From an uncultured Dorea sp. (GTDB lineage: Bacteria; Bacillota; Clostridia; Lachnospirales; Lachnospiraceae), in NCBI GenBank assembly GCA_910584575.1, contig CAJUBG010000044.1, positions 1 to 31,262 on the forward strand: 31,262 nucleotides of DNA, written 5' to 3'. The position numbers and the translations under genes are program-made. Under the pieces are notes generated by a model. That model ran no database searches, was not told the DNA's origin, and saw only the letters and a program-made list of their open reading frames with translations. Positions 15,507-23,562 of this stretch are shown piece after piece. Every line of letters starts with the position of its first letter. Positions within the stretch are counted from its first letter, which is position 1.

Positions 15507-16688
15507 ATGGCAGAATCAAAGAGAGATTATTACGAGGTGCTGGGCGTCAGCAAGGATGCTGACGACGCAACTCTCAAGAAAGCATACAGACAGGTTGCCA
15601 AGAAGTACCACCCTGACATGAATCCCGGAGATGCGGAGGCTGAGAAGAAGTTTAAGGAGGCTTCAGAGGCTTACGCGGTTTTGAGCGATCCGGATAAACG
15701 GCGTCAGTATGACCAGTTCGGCCATGCGGCATTTGAAGGCGGCGCAGGTGGCGGCGGCTTTGGCGGCTTCGATTTCAGCGGCGCAGACTTCAGCGACATC
15801 TTTGGCGATATCTTTGGGGACTTGTTCGGCGGAAGCCGCAGAGGGCGGGCAAGCCAGGGTCCCATGAAGGGCATGAACATCCGAAAGAGCGTCAGAATCA
15901 CCTTTGAGGAGGCGGTATTCGGGTGTGAGAAGGAGCTGGATATGGTATTGAAGGATCCATGTTCTAAATGTAACGGTACAGGAGCCAAGCCAGGAACCTC
16001 GCCGGAGACTTGTCCCAAGTGCGGAGGCAAAGGCCAGGTTGTGTATACACAGCAGTCCTTCTTTGGAATGGTGCAGAACGTCCAGACCTGTCCGGACTGC
16101 GGCGGAACGGGTAAGATTATCAGGGATAAATGTCCGGACTGCGGCGGAACGGGTTATACCTCTAACCGGAAGAAGATTGCGGTTACGATTCCGGCAGGAA
16201 TCGACAACGGACAGAGCGTGCGGATTCGTGAGAAAGGCGAGCCGGGCGTAAACGGCGGGCCGAGAGGGGATCTTCTGGTGGAGGTTGTGGTTTCCAGACA
16301 TCCGATCTTCCAGAGGCAGGATATGCACATCTTCTCAACTGTACCGATTTCATTTGCACAGGCAGCCCTTGGCGCGGACATTCGGGTAAAGACGGTGGAC
16401 GGGGAAGTGATTTACACTGTGAAGCCAGGGACAAAGACGGATACAAAGGTGCGCTTAAAAGGCAAGGGAGTTCCATCCATCCGTAACTCACAGGTACGCG
16501 GCGACCATTACGTTACGCTGGTAATCCAGACACCTGAGCATCTAAGCTCTGAGGCTAGGGAGGCCCTTAGGAGGTTCGACGAGCTGTCCGGCAATACGTT
16601 AAACAGCGCTCTCGGAGAAAAGGAGACAAGGACTGGTAAGAAGAAAAAAGGTTTTATGGATAAAATGAAGGAAGCCTTTGATGATTAA
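15507..16688 (+). CDS. dnaJ: Molecular chaperone DnaJ (Hsp40)
   Basis: A 393-residue type I DnaJ. The J domain (RDYYEVLGVSKDAD, HPD at 35-37) is followed by a Gly/Phe-rich stretch (about 75-115). The zinc-finger region has four CxxCxGxG repeats starting at Cys 152, 169, 195 and 209. The C-terminal substrate-binding domains follow (VTIPAGIDNGQSVRIREKGEPG, LLVEVVVSRHPIFQRQ). The ATG at 15507 is fixed by the MAESKRDYYE start and an AAAGGGAGA site; the reading frame stays open upstream but without family similarity. It stimulates the DnaK ATPase. It is last in the operon; its stop codon lies inside the terminator. Confidence 0.97.
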   Translation: MAESKRDYYEVLGVSKDADDATLKKAYRQVAKKYHPDMNPGDAEAEKKFKEASEAYAVLSDPDKRRQYDQFGHAAFEGGAGGGGFGGFDFSGADFSDIFGDIFGDLFGGSRRGRASQGPMKGMNIRKSVRITFEEAVFGCEKELDMVLKDPCSKCNGTGAKPGTSPETCPKCGGKGQVVYTQQSFFGMVQNVQTCPDCGGTGKIIRDKCPDCGGTGYTSNRKKIAVTIPAGIDNGQSVRIREKGEPGVNGGPRGDLLVEVVVSRHPIFQRQDMHIFSTVPISFAQAALGADIRVKTVDGEVIYTVKPGTKTDTKVRLKGKGVPSIRNSQVRGDHYVTLVIQTPEHLSSEAREALRRFDELSGNTLNSALGEKETRTGKKKKGFMDKMKEAFDD

Positions 16689-16707
16689 GTTCATCAAAGG
16701 CTTTTTT
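16674..16707 (+). terminator. Rho-independent terminator of the heat-shock operon
   Basis: GCCTTTGATGA (16674-16684) pairs perfectly with TCATCAAAGGC (16691-16701), followed by T6. The upstream arm encodes the last codons of dnaJ, and the TAA stop lies in the loop region. Confidence 0.92.
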
Positions 16708-16730
16708 GCCGAATAGAGTATAGATAAGGT

Positions 16731-18023
16731 ATGAGTTTGAAGGATAAGCAGAAAATGAAAAGATTAGAGAGAACATTGACGGAGATAGCCATAAGCCTGG
16801 TGTTTGTGATTCTGGCTATGGTGCTTTTCGGTGTTCATGAGAAAAAGACAGAGGAAAAAAAGCCGAAGGAGGCGAAGGAGGAGGCGGTCATGAGGCGGGA
16901 AGCAGACCAGGAGATGCGGGGAGTGTGGGTGGCAAGTGTGGAGAATCTGGATTATCCCGCTGTGCCGACTGCTTCGGCAGAGGAATTGCGCGCCCAGGCG
17001 GACGCTGTCCTTGACGGAGTGGACAGGATGGGGTTCAACGCCATATTCTTGCAGGTGCGCCCCTGCTCGGACGCATTTTACCCGTCAGAAATCTATCCCT
17101 TTAGCCGCTATCTGACCGGACAGCAGGGATTAGCGCCGGATTCGGAGTTTGACCCGCTGGCTTACTGGGTCGAGGAGGCACATAAGAGGGGGCTTGAGCT
17201 GCACGCATGGATAAACCCTTACCGGATTGCCAGGGACTTAGCCGAGTGGGAGAGCCTGGCGGAGGGCTCGCCTGCCAGGCAGCATCCGGATTGGGTAGTC
17301 CAGTATCAGGAGGGGTATTATTTTAACCCCGCCCTGCCGGAGGTGCGCGACCTTGTGATTGGCGGCGTGACGGAGATTATAGAGAATTACCAGGTGGACG
17401 GGATACATCTGGACGATTATTTCTATCCCGGCGCGGACTTTAACGACGGGGCCTCCTATGCGGCTTTTGGCGCGGATTTTCCGGATATCGGCGACTGGCG
17501 CAGAAACAACGTAAATCTCTTGGTGCAGGGCTTGGATACGGCTATCCATGAGGTGAAGCAGGACTTAGAGTTTGGCGTAAGCCCCGCGGGAATCTGGGCC
17601 AGCAATACCATGCATCCGGAGGGCAGCGCCACCACCAGCAGCTTTTCTTCTTATTTTTCCCTGTATGCGGACAGCAGGACGTGGGTGAGGGAGGGATGGG
17701 TGGATTATATCGCCCCTCAGTTATACTGGGAGATGGGACATGCGACGGCAGATTTTTCGGCATTGCTTGAATGGTGGTCGGGTGTGGTAAAAGAGGCGGA
17801 GGATAAGAATGTTAAGCTGTATGTAGGTCTTGCCGACTATAAGACCGCGGAAGCGGGGGAGGACGGGAATAATCCCTGGTACGGCGGCGGCCAGGTGGAA
17901 AGGCAGATGGGTGCGTGCAGAGAAAATGACGCTGTGGGCGGGACGATTCATTTTCGTTATGGATTAATCGCAGGCTGCCCTCCAATACAGCAGGTATTGG
18001 GGCAGGCTTATTTAAAAGACTAG
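16731..18023 (+). CDS. Membrane-anchored family 10-like glycosyl hydrolase (GHL10/DUF187)
   Basis: A 430-residue protein with a signal anchor near residues 18-36 (ISLVFVILAMVLFGV), a short charged linker and a TIM-barrel GHL10 domain. Family hallmarks are EMRGVWVASVENLDYP, MGFNAIFLQVRPCSDAFYPSEIYPFS, GLELHAWINPYRI, DGIHLDDYFYP (likely acidic catalytic residues) and FGVSPAGIWASN, then DYIAPQLYWEMGH. The enzyme is expected outside the membrane and to act on a cell-envelope or extracellular glycan; the substrate is unknown. An in-frame ATG at 16755 with GAAGGA 10 bases upstream is an equally good start. It stands alone between the dnaJ terminator and the chemoreceptor promoter. Confidence 0.87.
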   Translation: MSLKDKQKMKRLERTLTEIAISLVFVILAMVLFGVHEKKTEEKKPKEAKEEAVMRREADQEMRGVWVASVENLDYPAVPTASAEELRAQADAVLDGVDRMGFNAIFLQVRPCSDAFYPSEIYPFSRYLTGQQGLAPDSEFDPLAYWVEEAHKRGLELHAWINPYRIARDLAEWESLAEGSPARQHPDWVVQYQEGYYFNPALPEVRDLVIGGVTEIIENYQVDGIHLDDYFYPGADFNDGASYAAFGADFPDIGDWRRNNVNLLVQGLDTAIHEVKQDLEFGVSPAGIWASNTMHPEGSATTSSFSSYFSLYADSRTWVREGWVDYIAPQLYWEMGHATADFSALLEWWSGVVKEAEDKNVKLYVGLADYKTAEAGEDGNNPWYGGGQVERQMGACRENDAVGGTIHFRYGLIAGCPPIQQVLGQAYLKD

Positions 18024-18039
18024 ATTTTGTGTTTCAGGC

Positions 18040-18068
18040 TTTACATATTACAAGGGTGTTGGTATAAT
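18040..18068 (+). promoter_or_regulatory. Sigma-A-type promoter of the chemoreceptor / FMN lipoprotein pair
   Basis: TTTACA (18040-18045), a 17-base spacer and a perfect TATAAT (18063-18068). The leader to the GTG start at 18135 is about 60 bases. Confidence 0.82.
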
Positions 18069-18134
18069 GAAATTGCGGTAGATAATGGTAATTCCATGTC
18101 TGCCGCATAATAGTGTTTTACGGAGGAAGTAAGC

Positions 18135-20081
18135 GTGAAAAAGAGTATCAACAAAAAAATAGTGGCGAACACAACTGCTATTGTCGTTGTCCTGGCTGTG
18201 ATTCTTGTTGTAGTCATGGCACTGTCTATGAAGGTACTTACGAGAGAAATTATGGCAGATGTGCTTCCCTCTACAACCAAGATGGCTTCACAGAGTATTG
18301 AGTCCAACATACATATGCTGGCAGACCGAATCTTTATGATTAGCGATGGGGCGGCAATCAGGAATCCTGACAGCACTAAGAAGGAAAAGATGGAGGCTCT
18401 TAACGACGCCCAGTCGGGGATAGAGTTTGTCTGGCTTGGGCTTTATGAGGCAGACGGCTCCCTCTATCTGGGGGACGGCGCCTGTCCCAAATCCATAGCG
18501 GACAGGGAGTTGTATTCCCTGCTTCAGGAGACACAGAATCTTGCTATTGACGATGTGGCTGAGGCAGACGGCGAGCTTGAGCTTGCCATGGGGATTCCTG
18601 TGACGGCAAAGGATGAGCTGCTCTACTATCTGGTTGGAAGTTATAAATATGACGTACTCAACGATGTACTGAGCAATATTAACTTAAGCGCCAACGGCGA
18701 GGCTTATATTGTAAACTGGGAAGGCAAGATTATGGGATGCCAGAATACTGAGCTTGTAAAGAGCCGGCAGGCGCTTGAGAATGTGACGCAGTTTTCAGGA
18801 ATCAAAGATAAGGTGACTACAAAGGAGACGGGTGTGCTCACCATGGGGAAATCCCTGGACGCGGCTTTTATCAGCCACGCGCCCATTAACGGAACCAGAT
18901 GGTATCTGGCTGTGATCGTACCCCAGATGGATTTCATGGGGCCGGCAAACACGGGAATTTTACTCAGTATCGGGATTACCTGCATTTTGTTGGTGCTGGC
19001 GGGAATCGTTACCCTCCGGTTCTCCTCCAGGATTCAGAGGTCGCTTAAAGGAGTGACAAACAGGCTTGAGCTTCTGTCACGGGGAGATTTAACCACCCCG
19101 ACGGAGGTGATTAAGACCAATGATGAGACGGAGGTGCTCTCCAACGCTTTGAGCGATACGGTGGATGGCATCAACGGATACATATCAGAACTGTCCCACA
19201 TTCTGGAAAATATGTCCGGCGGCAATTTCCAGGTAGATGTAAGAGGGGAGTTTGAGGGAGATTTCGTTGTGATGAAGGAGTCTCTGAATAAGATTATTGA
19301 CGCATTGAACCAGATGCTCAAATCCATTAAGCGTTCATCTGAGGAGGTGCTTTTGACGGCAGGAGTGGTATCGGAGAGTGCGCAGCAGGTACACAACGGC
19401 TCAACTGAGCAGTCGGAAGCCCTGAATGTATTGTCCCAGGAGACGACGGCAATCGAGCAGAATATCGTTCATGTGGATGAGAATACGAAGATGGTGGGAG
19501 GTCTCATGGAGACGGCCCAGGGACACATGGAGACAGGCGGCGATAACATGAAGGGCCTTCTTTTGGCAATGGAGGATATTGACAGGAATTCTGTGGAGAT
19601 TACGAAGATTAACAAGTTCCTGGAGGATATTTCCTTCCAGACGAATATTCTGGCCCTGAACGCGTCGATAGAGGCAGCAAGGGCGGGAGAGGCAGGCCGC
19701 GGCTTTGCGATTGTGGCGGAGGAGGTAGGCAATCTTGCAGCACAGAGCGCAGAATCCGCAAAACGAACCTCAGGCATGATTGACAGCTCTCTTAAGGCTG
19801 TGAAGCGGGGAACAGAGTATGCCAATAAGGTAGCGGACTCCTTTGGCGATATCGGAGAGATTGCAGACCAGATTTCCAGGATTACTGAACAGCTTTCGGA
19901 GAATGTAACCGTCCAGAAGCATTCCCTTGGCAATATGACCGGCCAGATTACCCAGATACGGGACGTGGCGCAGCACAATTTGGATGCAAGCTATGAGAGC
20001 ACCACGGCGAGTCAGAAGCTAAACCGGCAGGCGCAGCAGCTTCAGAAGATTTCAGGCAGCTTCAAGTTAAGGGAGGAGTGA
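18135..20081 (+). CDS. Methyl-accepting chemotaxis protein with extracellular Cache-type sensor
   Basis: A 648-residue chemoreceptor. Transmembrane helices lie at about 11-32 and 273-296, enclosing a roughly 240-residue extracellular region with Cache-like features (FVWLGLYEADGSLYLGDG, GSYKYDVLNDVL, NGEAYIVNWEGKIMG). A HAMP domain follows (about 297-350), and the cytoplasmic signalling domain has the conserved hairpin tip ISFQTNILALNASIEAARAGEAGRGFAIVAEEV. Start is GTG (18135) with GGAGGAAG five bases upstream. The next gene, an FMN-binding lipoprotein, begins 5 bases after its stop. There are no other chemotaxis or flagellar genes here, so it may serve a distant chemotaxis cluster or a non-motility pathway. 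The ligand is unknown. Confidence 0.92.
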   Translation: MKKSINKKIVANTTAIVVVLAVILVVVMALSMKVLTREIMADVLPSTTKMASQSIESNIHMLADRIFMISDGAAIRNPDSTKKEKMEALNDAQSGIEFVWLGLYEADGSLYLGDGACPKSIADRELYSLLQETQNLAIDDVAEADGELELAMGIPVTAKDELLYYLVGSYKYDVLNDVLSNINLSANGEAYIVNWEGKIMGCQNTELVKSRQALENVTQFSGIKDKVTTKETGVLTMGKSLDAAFISHAPINGTRWYLAVIVPQMDFMGPANTGILLSIGITCILLVLAGIVTLRFSSRIQRSLKGVTNRLELLSRGDLTTPTEVIKTNDETEVLSNALSDTVDGINGYISELSHILENMSGGNFQVDVRGEFEGDFVVMKESLNKIIDALNQMLKSIKRSSEEVLLTAGVVSESAQQVHNGSTEQSEALNVLSQETTAIEQNIVHVDENTKMVGGLMETAQGHMETGGDNMKGLLLAMEDIDRNSVEITKINKFLEDISFQTNILALNASIEAARAGEAGRGFAIVAEEVGNLAAQSAESAKRTSGMIDSSLKAVKRGTEYANKVADSFGDIGEIADQISRITEQLSENVTVQKHSLGNMTGQITQIRDVAQHNLDASYESTTASQKLNRQAQQLQKISGSFKLREE

Positions 20082-20086
20082 ACGGC

Positions 20087-20536
20087 ATGTGGAGGAAGAT
20101 ACTAGTCCTGGTGTTATGTATGTGTACAGGAATGTTGGCTGTCTCCTGTAAGAAGGAGGAAGGGCTTAAGGACGGATATTATACGGCGGAGATGTCTGAT
20201 TACAGCCATGGCTGGAAGGAATATGTAACCATCTGCGTGATGGAGGATAAGATTGTCTCTGTGGAGTATAATGCGGAGAATGCAAGCGGTTTTATTAAAG
20301 CATGGGATATTCCCTACATGAAGAATATGAACAAGGTAACCGGAACCTATCCCAATAAGTACACGCGGGAATATGCGGCTCAGCTTCTTGAAAACCAGGG
20401 AAGGGGCGACATAGACGCAGTAAGCGGTGCGAGCACATCAGGGGGGAATTTCGTCAGGCTGGCTTCGGCAGTCCTTGAAAGAGCGCAGAATGGGGACTCT
20501 ACGGTTGCTATTGTGGAGTCGGAGAAGGAGGAATAG
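20087..20536 (+). CDS. FMN-binding domain lipoprotein
   Basis: A 149-residue predicted lipoprotein: a short signal peptide (MWRKILVLVLCMCTGMLAVSC) with the lipid-modified Cys followed by KKEEG. The rest is a single FMN-binding domain (RnfG/NqrC type): GLKDGYYTAEMSD at the start and DAVSGASTSGGNF near the end, which resembles the motif whose Thr receives FMN covalently. It would sit on the outer face of the membrane. The ATG at 20087 is chosen because GGGAGGAG (20070-20077) is well spaced for it but abuts the in-frame GTG at 20078. It is cotranscribed with the chemoreceptor. An FMN transferase (ApbE) would be needed; none is in this window. Confidence 0.85.
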   Translation: MWRKILVLVLCMCTGMLAVSCKKEEGLKDGYYTAEMSDYSHGWKEYVTICVMEDKIVSVEYNAENASGFIKAWDIPYMKNMNKVTGTYPNKYTREYAAQLLENQGRGDIDAVSGASTSGGNFVRLASAVLERAQNGDSTVAIVESEKEE

Positions 20537-20545
20537 TATATAATC

Positions 20546-20577
20546 AAAAGGCAGGATACACACGCTCCTGTCTTTTT
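20546..20577 (+). terminator. Rho-independent terminator after the FMN-binding lipoprotein
   Basis: GGCAGGA (20550-20556) pairs with TCCTGTC (20566-20572, one G-U), flanked by an A-run before and T5 after, which extends the stem. It separates the chemoreceptor pair from the amidase gene. Confidence 0.82.
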
Positions 20578-20612
20578 GCATAATATAGTACAAAAAGTAT
20601 AGGAGTAAGAGT

Positions 20613-21374
20613 ATGGCTTATTCAATTATGTTGGATGCAGGTCACGGTGGCTCAGACCCAGGCGCGGTGTACAACGGACGCCAGGAGAAGGACGACGCCC
20701 TGCGTCTGACCCTTGCTGTGGGAGAAATTCTCCAGAATCATGGAATCGACGTACAATATACGAGAACCACGGATGTATACGAGACGCCGACTCAGAAAGC
20801 AATGAAGGCAAATCAGGCGGGAGTGGATCTTTTCATTTCCATCCACAGGAATTCATTTCCCACAGATAACGAGGTGTCAGGAGTGGAAACACTGGTATAC
20901 GACTTATCAGGCCTGAAATACCAGATGGCCCAGGACATCAATGACCAGTTAGAGGCAGTAGGCTTTGTGAATCTGGGAGTAAAGGAACGCCCTAATCTGG
21001 CGGTACTTAGAAGAACCAACATGCCGGCTCTTTTGGTGGAAGCCGGCTTCATCAATTCAGATGTGGATAACCGGTTGTTCGACGACAATTTCCAGGATAT
21101 TGCCCAGGCAATCGCGGCAGGGATCTTAGATACCCTGGATTCAGAAGGAATCACCAAGGACGAGGATTACCGCGTCCAGGTAGGCGCATTCCGCAACCGA
21201 AGATATGCGGAGAGATTGTTGAACGAACTTCTTGAGGAGGGCTTCCCTGCATATATCGACGATTCCGGCCCCTATCTCAGAGTTCAGGTGGGAAACTTCG
21301 ACGACATGGACGACGCGGTAGAGATGGAGAAGCGTCTCAAGCAGGCGGGCTTCCCCACTGTAATCGTGAAGTAA
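20613..21374 (+). CDS. N-acetylmuramoyl-L-alanine amidase with C-terminal SPOR domain, no signal peptide
   Basis: A 253-residue zinc amidase (Amidase_3). Visible ligand/catalytic positions are His11 in DAGHGG, Glu25 in RQEKD, His78 in ISIHRNS and Glu143 in LLVEAGFINS. A SPOR domain with two repeats (YRVQVGAFRNRRYAERLL, LRVQVGNFDDMDDAVEME) occupies about 184-253 and should bind glycan strands stripped of stem peptides. The enzyme cleaves the bond between MurNAc and the peptide. The N-terminus goes straight into the catalytic domain with no signal peptide, and there is no in-frame upstream start before a stop, so the route to the wall is unclear. AGGAG lies 8 bases before the ATG. CwlD-like by domain, but leaderless. 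Confidence 0.9.
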   Translation: MAYSIMLDAGHGGSDPGAVYNGRQEKDDALRLTLAVGEILQNHGIDVQYTRTTDVYETPTQKAMKANQAGVDLFISIHRNSFPTDNEVSGVETLVYDLSGLKYQMAQDINDQLEAVGFVNLGVKERPNLAVLRRTNMPALLVEAGFINSDVDNRLFDDNFQDIAQAIAAGILDTLDSEGITKDEDYRVQVGAFRNRRYAERLLNELLEEGFPAYIDDSGPYLRVQVGNFDDMDDAVEMEKRLKQAGFPTVIVK

Positions 21375-21388
21375 AAGAGTAGAGAATA

Positions 21389-21414
21389 CCCTGCCCATTA
21401 TCCCCTGGGCAGGG
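21389..21414. other. GC-rich hairpin at the convergent ends of the amidase and histidine kinase genes
   Basis: CCCTGCCCA (21389-21397) pairs perfectly with TGGGCAGGG (21406-21414). It overlaps the last codons of the minus-strand kinase gene. Neither strand has a proper T-run after it, so it may terminate both genes weakly or block read-through between convergent transcripts. Confidence 0.5.
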
Positions 21415-22804
21415 AGAAAATAAATTCCGTTCCCACTCCTTCGGTACTGACTACGTTAATATTCTCCCCGTGGGCTAAAATAGCCTCCTTGACAATGGCA
21501 AGCCCAAGCCCTGTCCCCTTCTTGTCCTTCCCGCGGGAAAGGTCTGACTTGTAGAAGCGTTCCCAGATCTTATTCAGTGAAGTCCGTGGTATGCCGATAC
21601 CGTCGTCCTTGACCGAGGTATACACCTTCTCCCCCCGTTCCGTAGTCTCAATCGTAACCACGGAATCAGGGTCGCTGAACTTGATGGCATTGTCCAGAAG
21701 ATTATAAAGGACTTGTTGGATTTTCCGTTTATCGCCATTGACGGTCAGCTTCTTCGGCGGGAAAATGACCTCGATAGAAATCTTTTTCTGTGTGCAGGTT
21801 CCCTCGAAGGAAGCAGCCACATTCTTAATCATCTCATGAATATCAAAAACTTCTTTATTCAACAGCATATTTTTCGTGTCAAATTCATTCAGGGTCAGAA
21901 GATCCTGGGTGAGGTCTGTAAGCCGTTCCGTCTCAAACAGGATAATCTTCAGATACTTCTCATGAAGCTCGATTGGAATGGTGCCGTCAGCCATTGCCTC
22001 CACGTACCCCTTGATAGAGGTTAAGGGAGAACGGAAATCATGGGACACATTCGCCACAAATTTTTTCTGGTAATCCTCCATGTCACGAAGCTGTGAGGAC
22101 ATATAGTTAAGAGAAGCGGATAGATATCCCATCTCGTCCTCCGTATTCACCGGAATCTCGTAGTCCAGGTTGCCGGTGGCATACTGGGTGGCTGCCTCCG
22201 TAATCTTGCGAAGGGGCAGATATACGAAATACTGGAAGGCAAGAAGCACCATAAAAGAAAGAAGATAAATGACGAAAACGGTAATAACAGAAGCCCGAAG
22301 CAGAATCTTCTGAGAGTTGCGGGAATCGGAAATATATTTGTGGATGAGCAGGTAGCCCTTGGGGGAGTAACTATACACCACCGGCGCAATGACGGTGACG
22401 ACGTCCTCCTCGAAATATTCATGATAATTGCCGAGCTGGTACTGCCTGCCGCCACTCTCCACAGGATCAAAATCCTCAATCTCATAGGGGGCCACAGGGT
22501 ATTCGTCCGACACCGCAGAGGAAATCATAACCCCGTCCTTGTCAACAAACCACACGGCTGCCTCCAACTGAGTCTCAATACCAGACAACTGGAGGTGCAC
22601 CTCTGAGGCGTCCACCCCCTCTGAAAAATAGGAGGGGAGGTATTGGTTGGCAAACAGATTGGCCTCCCGGTAGAGGGAGGTAGCCATCTCCGTCTCCAGG
22701 GGGCTTTCTGTAAGGCTGAATGTCAGGGTCGCCACGATGAAGATGCTGAGGAATCCGAATATGACGTATACGATTACGAATTTCAGATATAATGTACTGC
22801 GCAT
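21398..22804 (-). CDS. HAMP-containing sensor histidine kinase
   Basis: A 468-residue membrane kinase of the OmpR-partner class. Transmembrane segments at about 7-29 and 170-193 enclose a roughly 140-residue extracellular sensor. HAMP follows (about 193-245), then the H-box FVANVSHDFRSPLTSIKGY with phospho-acceptor His255, N-box QVLYNLLDNAIKFS, G1 VKDDGIGIP and G2 KGTGLGLAIVKEA. The sensor region has no recognisable ligand motif. A GGAGT site precedes the ATG, which lies 18 bases after the response regulator stop, so the two are translated from one mRNA. The layout resembles envelope-stress or phosphate-type systems (PhoR/ResE/WalK-like), but the signal cannot be told. Confidence 0.93.
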   Translation of the reverse strand: MRSTLYLKFVIVYVIFGFLSIFIVATLTFSLTESPLETEMATSLYREANLFANQYLPSYFSEGVDASEVHLQLSGIETQLEAAVWFVDKDGVMISSAVSDEYPVAPYEIEDFDPVESGGRQYQLGNYHEYFEEDVVTVIAPVVYSYSPKGYLLIHKYISDSRNSQKILLRASVITVFVIYLLSFMVLLAFQYFVYLPLRKITEAATQYATGNLDYEIPVNTEDEMGYLSASLNYMSSQLRDMEDYQKKFVANVSHDFRSPLTSIKGYVEAMADGTIPIELHEKYLKIILFETERLTDLTQDLLTLNEFDTKNMLLNKEVFDIHEMIKNVAASFEGTCTQKKISIEVIFPPKKLTVNGDKRKIQQVLYNLLDNAIKFSDPDSVVTIETTERGEKVYTSVKDDGIGIPRTSLNKIWERFYKSDLSRGKDKKGTGLGLAIVKEAILAHGENINVVSTEGVGTEFIFSLPRG

Positions 22805-22822
22805 GTGGTCTGGTACTCCAAT

Positions 22823-23527
22823 CTATTTTACTTCAAACTTATAGCCAATGCCCCAGACAGTGCTGAGACTCCATGAGCCGTGGTCTTTGATTTTCTCCCG
22901 CAGCCGTTTGATATGGACGTCCACGGTACGCGTGTCCCCGATGTACTCATAGCCCCAAATCTGGTCAAGAAGCTGTTCTCTCGTAAACACCTGGTTGGGA
23001 GAGGCTGCGAGGAAGTAGAGAAGCTCTAACTCCTTGGGCGGCATATCCACCTGTACATTGTCAACCAGGACGGAATAATTGGTAAGGTTAATGGAAATGC
23101 CAGGGTACTCCACACATTTCCCCTTATTCTCAGGCGTGTCCTCTTGCTTGGGCGCAGCCTGGTAGCGGCGCAGGACGGCCTTAACGCGGGCCACCATTTC
23201 CTTGGAGTCAAAAGGCTTCATGATGTAGTCGTCCGCGCCCAACTCCAGCCCCAGTACCTTGTCGAAAACCTCTCCCTTTGCCGAAAGCATGATAATCGGC
23301 ACGTTGGACCTGGTCCGCAGCTCGCGGCAGACCTGGTAGCCGTCGATACCCGGAAGCATCAGGTCCAACAGGATGAGGTTAGGCTGGTAAGTATCGTGGG
23401 CGATTAAGGCTTTCTCGCCGTCATGCACCATCATTGTGTCAAAACATTCCTTGGTCAGATACAGGGAAATCAGTTCAGCGATGTTCTCGTCATCATCTAC
23501 GATTAATATTTTCTGCTTATTTACCAT
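22823..23527 (-). CDS. OmpR/PhoB-family response regulator
   Basis: A 234-residue two-domain regulator. The receiver has the acidic pocket DDD (11-13), phospho-acceptor Asp55 in LILLDLMLPGIDG, the switch residue in IIMLSAKG and the conserved Lys in DDYIMKPF. The C-terminal winged helix (about 130-234) has PPKELELLYFLAASPNQVFTREQLLDQIWGYEY and RTVDVHIKRLREKI. AGGAG precedes the ATG. It lies between mutS2 (35 bases upstream) and the kinase (18 bases downstream). It is the partner of the adjacent kinase; target genes are unknown. Confidence 0.94.
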   Translation of the reverse strand: MVNKQKILIVDDDENIAELISLYLTKECFDTMMVHDGEKALIAHDTYQPNLILLDLMLPGIDGYQVCRELRTRSNVPIIMLSAKGEVFDKVLGLELGADDYIMKPFDSKEMVARVKAVLRRYQAAPKQEDTPENKGKCVEYPGISINLTNYSVLVDNVQVDMPPKELELLYFLAASPNQVFTREQLLDQIWGYEYIGDTRTVDVHIKRLREKIKDHGSWSLSTVWGIGYKFEVK

Positions 23528-23562
23528 TTATCATGTCTCCTATATATGATTACCGATTAGGG

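Noticed and set aside
20576..20603. Possible promoter TTGCAT-16-TATAGG before the amidase gene
   Set aside because: Transcription would start at or after the ribosome binding site, leaving almost no leader, and the -35 lies in the terminator T-run.
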